Positions 60,394 to 64,000 of a stretch of 64,000 nt of DNA are shown here, piece by piece. Position 1 is the stretch's first letter, and every line of letters starts with the position of its first letter. Position numbers and translations under genes: made by a program. The DNA is from Ciborinia camelliae (lineage: Eukaryota; Ascomycota; Leotiomycetes; Helotiales; Sclerotiniaceae): contig JANPYM010000011.1 of NCBI GenBank assembly GCA_025890175.1, positions 1,530,299-1,594,298 of the forward strand. Reading direction: 5' to 3'. The notes below the pieces were generated by a model. It was given only the letters and a program-made list of their open reading frames with translations, had not been told where the DNA came from and searched no databases.

Positions 60394-60903
60394 TATACAG
60401 TGTCATAAAGATCTTGGAAGAATCTTTGAAATTGACCTGGTCTTTGGGACACATGCTCATGTAGATTTGCGGGAGTTCTTTGGTGGTTGCAAGGAAAGGA
60501 AATTATGTCACGACGATAGTGGCAGATAGTTTTAGGCCAAATCCCAATGGATTGCATTTGCATAATAAATGTTTTGGATTTTCTGTGCAAAAGCTTCCAA
60601 GTTATCATGTTTGTATTTAATTTAGTGATAACGTGGAAGTGAATATCAAGATTAGGTACCTAGGAATTGATACTAGTGCGGTTTGCCTCGCTTAACTTCT
60701 AAGCCCAATACAGCTATCATAACATTAGGTATTTAAATTGCTTTCCGCTGTTTGCTTCCTCCTCAACTTCAAACGCAAACAGCATACAAATGGTAAGTTT
60801 GAATCTTATATCAACTGAAAGCATTTCCTCACTGTTAATACAAAGTTTTGTTGGCACAAGAACACTTTTACTGGACAAGATCGCAAAGAGACAATTATTA
60901 GAC
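60394..60903. other. Promoter/leader of member D, duplicated in the array
   Basis: GATAACGTGGAAGTGAATAT near 60631-60650 has counterparts at 61689-61708 and 62590-62610, upstream of the other copies. A GTAAGT donor-like site directly after ATG 60790 may be a 5' UTR intron; a similar GGTAAGTTTATCC lies upstream of member E at 62727. Confidence 0.5.
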
Positions 60904-61476
60904 ATGGCACGTACCGTCGCTGGTGAAAGGGTACTTACCACTGGTATGCTCTTTTCCTTAAATGTTCTTATCACAAATAAGTTGAAATTTCTAACGCTTA
61001 AACTAGCCGAAACACTCACTAGAAGTGAACTTGTGGGTATTGTTGTTACGCTCATCGACAACGAATATCTCAGCATGGAAGAAATTACAGAGGGCCTCAA
61101 CGCTATCGGAGAGATTCGATCCATTACAAACAAAACCATCGAAGCAGTATGGAATCTACCAAGATACAAACTTCGAGAGTTTGTTGCAGAACTCCTTCAG
61201 AGTAGCCGCAATTACCAGAAATGGCTTGTACTTAACTGGCCAAAAATATCTCATGGCGTTGATCTTGAAAAATATGAGGGTGATCCTTATGAAGGTGATC
61301 CTCATGCATTGGTTGCCTTCATGGATCACTACTCGTCAGCAAACCTTCGAGTAATGATTGGTATTATGGCCCAGGAAAGTATGCCCATTCGAGATTGGTT
61401 GAAGGAGAGGTTGTTAATCACAAAGGAGGATGGCAGTCTTAAGATTCTCGAGTTCAAGCCAAACCCTGAGGTTTAA
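60904..61476 (+). CDS. Tandem-array family member D (169 aa)
   Basis: Exons 60904-60943 and 61007-61476 with a 63 bp phase-1 intron (G|CC, acceptor ACTAG). Because 63 is divisible by three and has no stop, the frame also stays open if the intron is kept. After the junction come TLTRSELVGIVVTLIDN, the helical SMEEITEGLNAIGEIRS, the first module NLPRYKLREFVAELLQSS with YQKWLVLNW, a linker with a duplicated YEGDP/YEGDPH, and the second module LRVMIGIMAQESMPIRDWL, KERLL, KEDGSLKILEF. It is the most complete member and the best reference for the family. The upstream ATG 60790 in the same frame is less likely, as it is followed directly by a GTAAGT site. Confidence 0.74.
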   Translation: MARTVAGERVLTTGMLFSLNVLITNKLKFLTLKLAETLTRSELVGIVVTLIDNEYLSMEEITEGLNAIGEIRSITNKTIEAVWNLPRYKLREFVAELLQSSRNYQKWLVLNWPKISHGVDLEKYEGDPYEGDPHALVAFMDHYSSANLRVMIGIMAQESMPIRDWLKERLLITKEDGSLKILEFKPNPEV

Positions 61477-61689
61477 TCTGATTTCTCTCCGGAGATTTGA
61501 GATGATGGTTGCGAGATCTATGATAGCTATGGTATATTTGCGATGGTCTCTGGCGCCTATATAAGAAGAAAAATGATAGTACTAATGAAATTAAATCACA
61601 ATTGACTGATTTTCTAGTATTACTATTGTATTGTTTGATCGTTTGTATTCTAATAAACATGTTTATGATTTTATATGCAATCTAGGGAT

Positions 61690-62530
61690 AAGGGGCAAGT
61701 GAATTTCAAGAGCGAGTGGAGAATACCTATTCTTGAATAAGGTTTAGGTCACTTTTAATGACCAATATCAAAATTGTTGTTGTGCTCGAATAGCTTCGTT
61801 TTCGCCTTTTCAGATTGAACTAATCCGGTATGACGAACATCTCAGCGTTTCGAATAAAGTACCCGTGCTTTCTAGAAAAGATCGTGACCGCCATGGATTT
61901 ACTACATTTATCTAGGGAAGAGACAAGGAATCTTATTTCGAGATTATAGAAGTAGATAATGGTCTTGTTGAAGAGCAAGAAAGATCCGCAATGTTTATTC
62001 GTTGAACTTAGTGAGGGGCTTTCATTCTACAAGCCTCTGTAGACCGCTGTCCGCCTTATCAGAGAAGATGAATTCCTTAAGGCGGATTTTGAAAATGATC
62101 GCCTTTGTATGTCTCTTTTGCCCGAAGTGATCTAACATGAGCATTTTGGTCACGTCGAACTTAATTCACTCGAAGAACACACAATTGAGCGAGAGACAAT
62201 CGACCTTGTCAAGACCGGGAGCAGAATTTGAAAGTGGCCAAGGAATGATTCAAAGAATATTCTGAAAACCATTGAGTTTGACTATTTCATATGCATAAAT
62301 ACAGGTTTTGGACTTTTCGTGGAAACTCCAAGAGATGACCAATGACCATCAGCTGCGCAAAGTGCAATAGTATCATCAATATTTGAGCAAATATAGAGGT
62401 CTCATTAGAATATACGATACAAAGGGGTACATCTGCGTGAGTTTTCTGGTAACTGCAAGGGAAACGATACTGCAGAGAGTCTTTCAGATAGATTGAGGTT
62501 CAATTACAATCAACTGACGTTCAATGCTAC
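61690..62530 (+). pseudogene. Decayed tandem copy of the array family (between D and E)
   Basis: The flanks are duplicates: the promoter segment at 61749-61800 (ACTTTTAATGACC...ATTGTTGTTGTGCT) matches 62634-62665 before member E, and the DNA after it (62432-62525, with AGATTGAGGTTCAA at 62490-62503) matches 63280-63360 after member E. Between them the frame of 61999-62230 keeps family-like pieces (TAVRLIREDEFLKADFEND) but contains three stops, at 62041, 62131 and 62229. I therefore call a dead copy, not a gene. Confidence 0.6.
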
Positions 62531-62825
62531 ATTCATTTTATCTTTTGCTTATATGTTGATGTTCATATGTGCAATCTAATGGAAGACCAGAGTGAATATT
62601 TCAGAAACGAAGTATACGCTCTCACTTTTAAATACCTACTAAAAATCAACATTGTTATTGTGCTTCTGAAACAGCTTCCTACTTTCTTGTTTCCCCTCAA
62701 ATTTGAACCTATACGGTTGAACAAACGGTAAGTTTATCCAGTATATCAAATTTGCAGACTTTTCTAATAGGCAAGATAAGTATCGTTTCTCAGAACAACA
62801 ACAAATTCAACTCTGTGAGATCGCA

Positions 62826-63267
62826 ATGGAAAATTTCAAGGAGCCTTCAAGTGGAACTGAAATTTCCACTGGTGAGAAAATTTCTTTGATCTTTCTATCT
62901 CATACAACTGCTAATAAGCATCTCCGAAGAGGAAACTGTCAAGTACGATGAGCATAATCCCACCACAGAAGGTCGTCCGATGACTTTTGATACCACTGAA
63001 GAGAAAGCACTCGCCATCAAAATGCTTACCATCCAAGCCATCGAGACTCTTCCAAGCTATCAGTTTGAACAAATTGTCGTGTACATCAAAAACGACAATC
63101 TACTCATTACACAATGGCTCGAGGGGGAATGGAATGCATTCAAAACTCTTCGACAACTAGTCATCGACCTCGTCAAGAACAATAAATTCGTCAGGCAGAT
63201 GTTGCAGGAGCACTTATTGAAGATGCAGGAAGATGGTACTATTGTGATTCAAAATGATTGGGAATAA
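62826..63267 (+). CDS. Tandem-array family member E (127 aa)
   Basis: Exon 1 is 62826-62871 and exon 2 62930-63267, phase-1 junction. The family-typical acceptor would be the AG at 62918 (giving G|CA, Ala, and the similar ASPKRK start), but that frame meets a stop after 22 codons; the AG at 62929 restores the long frame, so I use it. The protein has a short Glu/Thr-rich N-terminus, then the first module IQAIETLPSYQFEQIVVYI, then LITQWLEGEW, then the second module LRQLVIDLVKNNKFVRQML, QEHLL and QEDGTIVI. Unlike C and D it lacks the MEEI-type helix between start and module. No known domain is recognised. Confidence 0.7.
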
Positions 63268-64000
63268 GATCTCAGACTCGCTGTATGCGTGAGAGCATTC
63301 TTCAGAGGCTACCAAGGGAATCGATTCTGCGGAGAATTTTGCAATTAGATTGAGGTTCAACCATAGTTGACTAAATCTTCACCACTACTCTCATATTCCT
63401 CGTATTTCAACTTTTGTGACCACCAATGCTCAAAATTATAATCTGTATACGCGGAATTTGAACACAGAAATTGTCATTGCCATACGCCCGGGAGTTGATA
63501 TTCCTACCTATATATTGGGCGATTTCTTCAGAGTTTAGCCTTTTGAAAATACTTTTTCTGTTTACTGCTTATTAATCCCCTCACTCTGACCCAATTTCGG
63601 ACAGTTTTTGCTGCAGTTTCCTCGGTGTAAGAGTACATGGCTCATCTAATCCACTCCCAAATTACCAAGCTATGACCTTGTTTTCCATTTCTCCTATATC
63701 CCACCGAGTCGGACTAGGAAGAAAATTTTATCTTCCATTGCATCATCTCATCAATTAAGAATATTCACCAATACCTTTTCAATCAACCCGTCCCAGCACA
63801 CTCTGCCACACAGCCCCGGCCTAGCACCAACTCATCACCCCAAACTCTGACTATCCCGCTCAAAATAACCATCCTTTAGAGCTACATCTACAATTTTTCG
63901 CCATCAAAATCAGCAATCCCGTCTTCAACAAAGAAGTATTCCACCTTCCCCTGACTTAACTTCCGAATCCATCATGCTACCCAACTGCCGAATTCGCCAA
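63268..64000. other. 3' flank of member E and unresolved DNA to the window edge
   Basis: The first 100 bp repeat the 3' flank found near 62432-62525. Beyond 63460 a promoter-like stretch resembles those in front of other members, and an ATG at 63974 opens a frame running off the window (MLPNCRIRQ). Whether another member starts here cannot be decided. Confidence 0.4.

Overview
The window looks like nuclear DNA of a filamentous ascomycete. Nearly every gene has short introns (about 45-110 bp) with GT(A/G)NGT donors and CTAAC-type branch sites. The proteins are recognisably those of Pezizomycotina: an SPX-type phosphate transporter, a mitochondrial/cytosolic C1-tetrahydrofolate synthase, chorismate synthase and an RgsA/Rgs2-type RGS protein. 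Very dense microsatellites and a block of extreme A+T content suggest Leotiomycetes, perhaps Sclerotiniaceae; that placement is inference from style and was not tested by a search.

Layout. 1-3.6 kb: the 3' part of a low-affinity phosphate transporter, then a small secreted eight-cysteine protein. 3.6-11 kb: no genes; an almost pure A/T block (about 6.55-10.88 kb) is bordered by degenerate ~80 bp tandem repeats whose differences are mostly C-to-T or G-to-A, as repeat-induced point mutation (RIP) leaves them. 11-15.9 kb: a 29-copy minisatellite, an acidic orphan protein, a 97 bp tandem repeat and a MYND zinc-finger protein. 17.3-29.4 kb: a housekeeping cluster with a Nop15/NIFK-type nucleolar RRM protein, eIF3i, C1-THF synthase, a vacuolar-type amino acid transporter and a DEDDy 3'-5' exonuclease. 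30-34.8 kb: one very large disordered protein. 36-41.7 kb: tRNA-Ala(AGC), chorismate synthase and lipoate-protein ligase (divergent pair), and a GPI-type surface protein. 41.7-52.1 kb: a 10 kb microsatellite-rich stretch without a convincing gene. 52.1-54.3 kb: an RGS protein whose reading frame crosses a single TGA. 54.3-56.1 kb: simple repeats including a poly-T tract with ten N.

56.1-63.3 kb is the part I consider most novel. Five small plus-strand genes, and at least one dead copy, share a module I cannot assign to a known family: an amphipathic helix, an Asn-rich turn, a second helix with an (R/K)xWL motif, and an EDGS-like C-terminal end. Four of them share a first intron at the same phase-1 place. 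Promoter and 3' flanks are duplicated together with the genes, so the locus is a tandem array evolving by duplication and decay.

Functional links are limited. The one-carbon, aromatic and lipoate genes are ordinary metabolism. The only pair with clear joint architecture is chorismate synthase with lipoate ligase, transcribed divergently from about 310 bp. All gene models are read by eye; splice sites and starts need transcript data.
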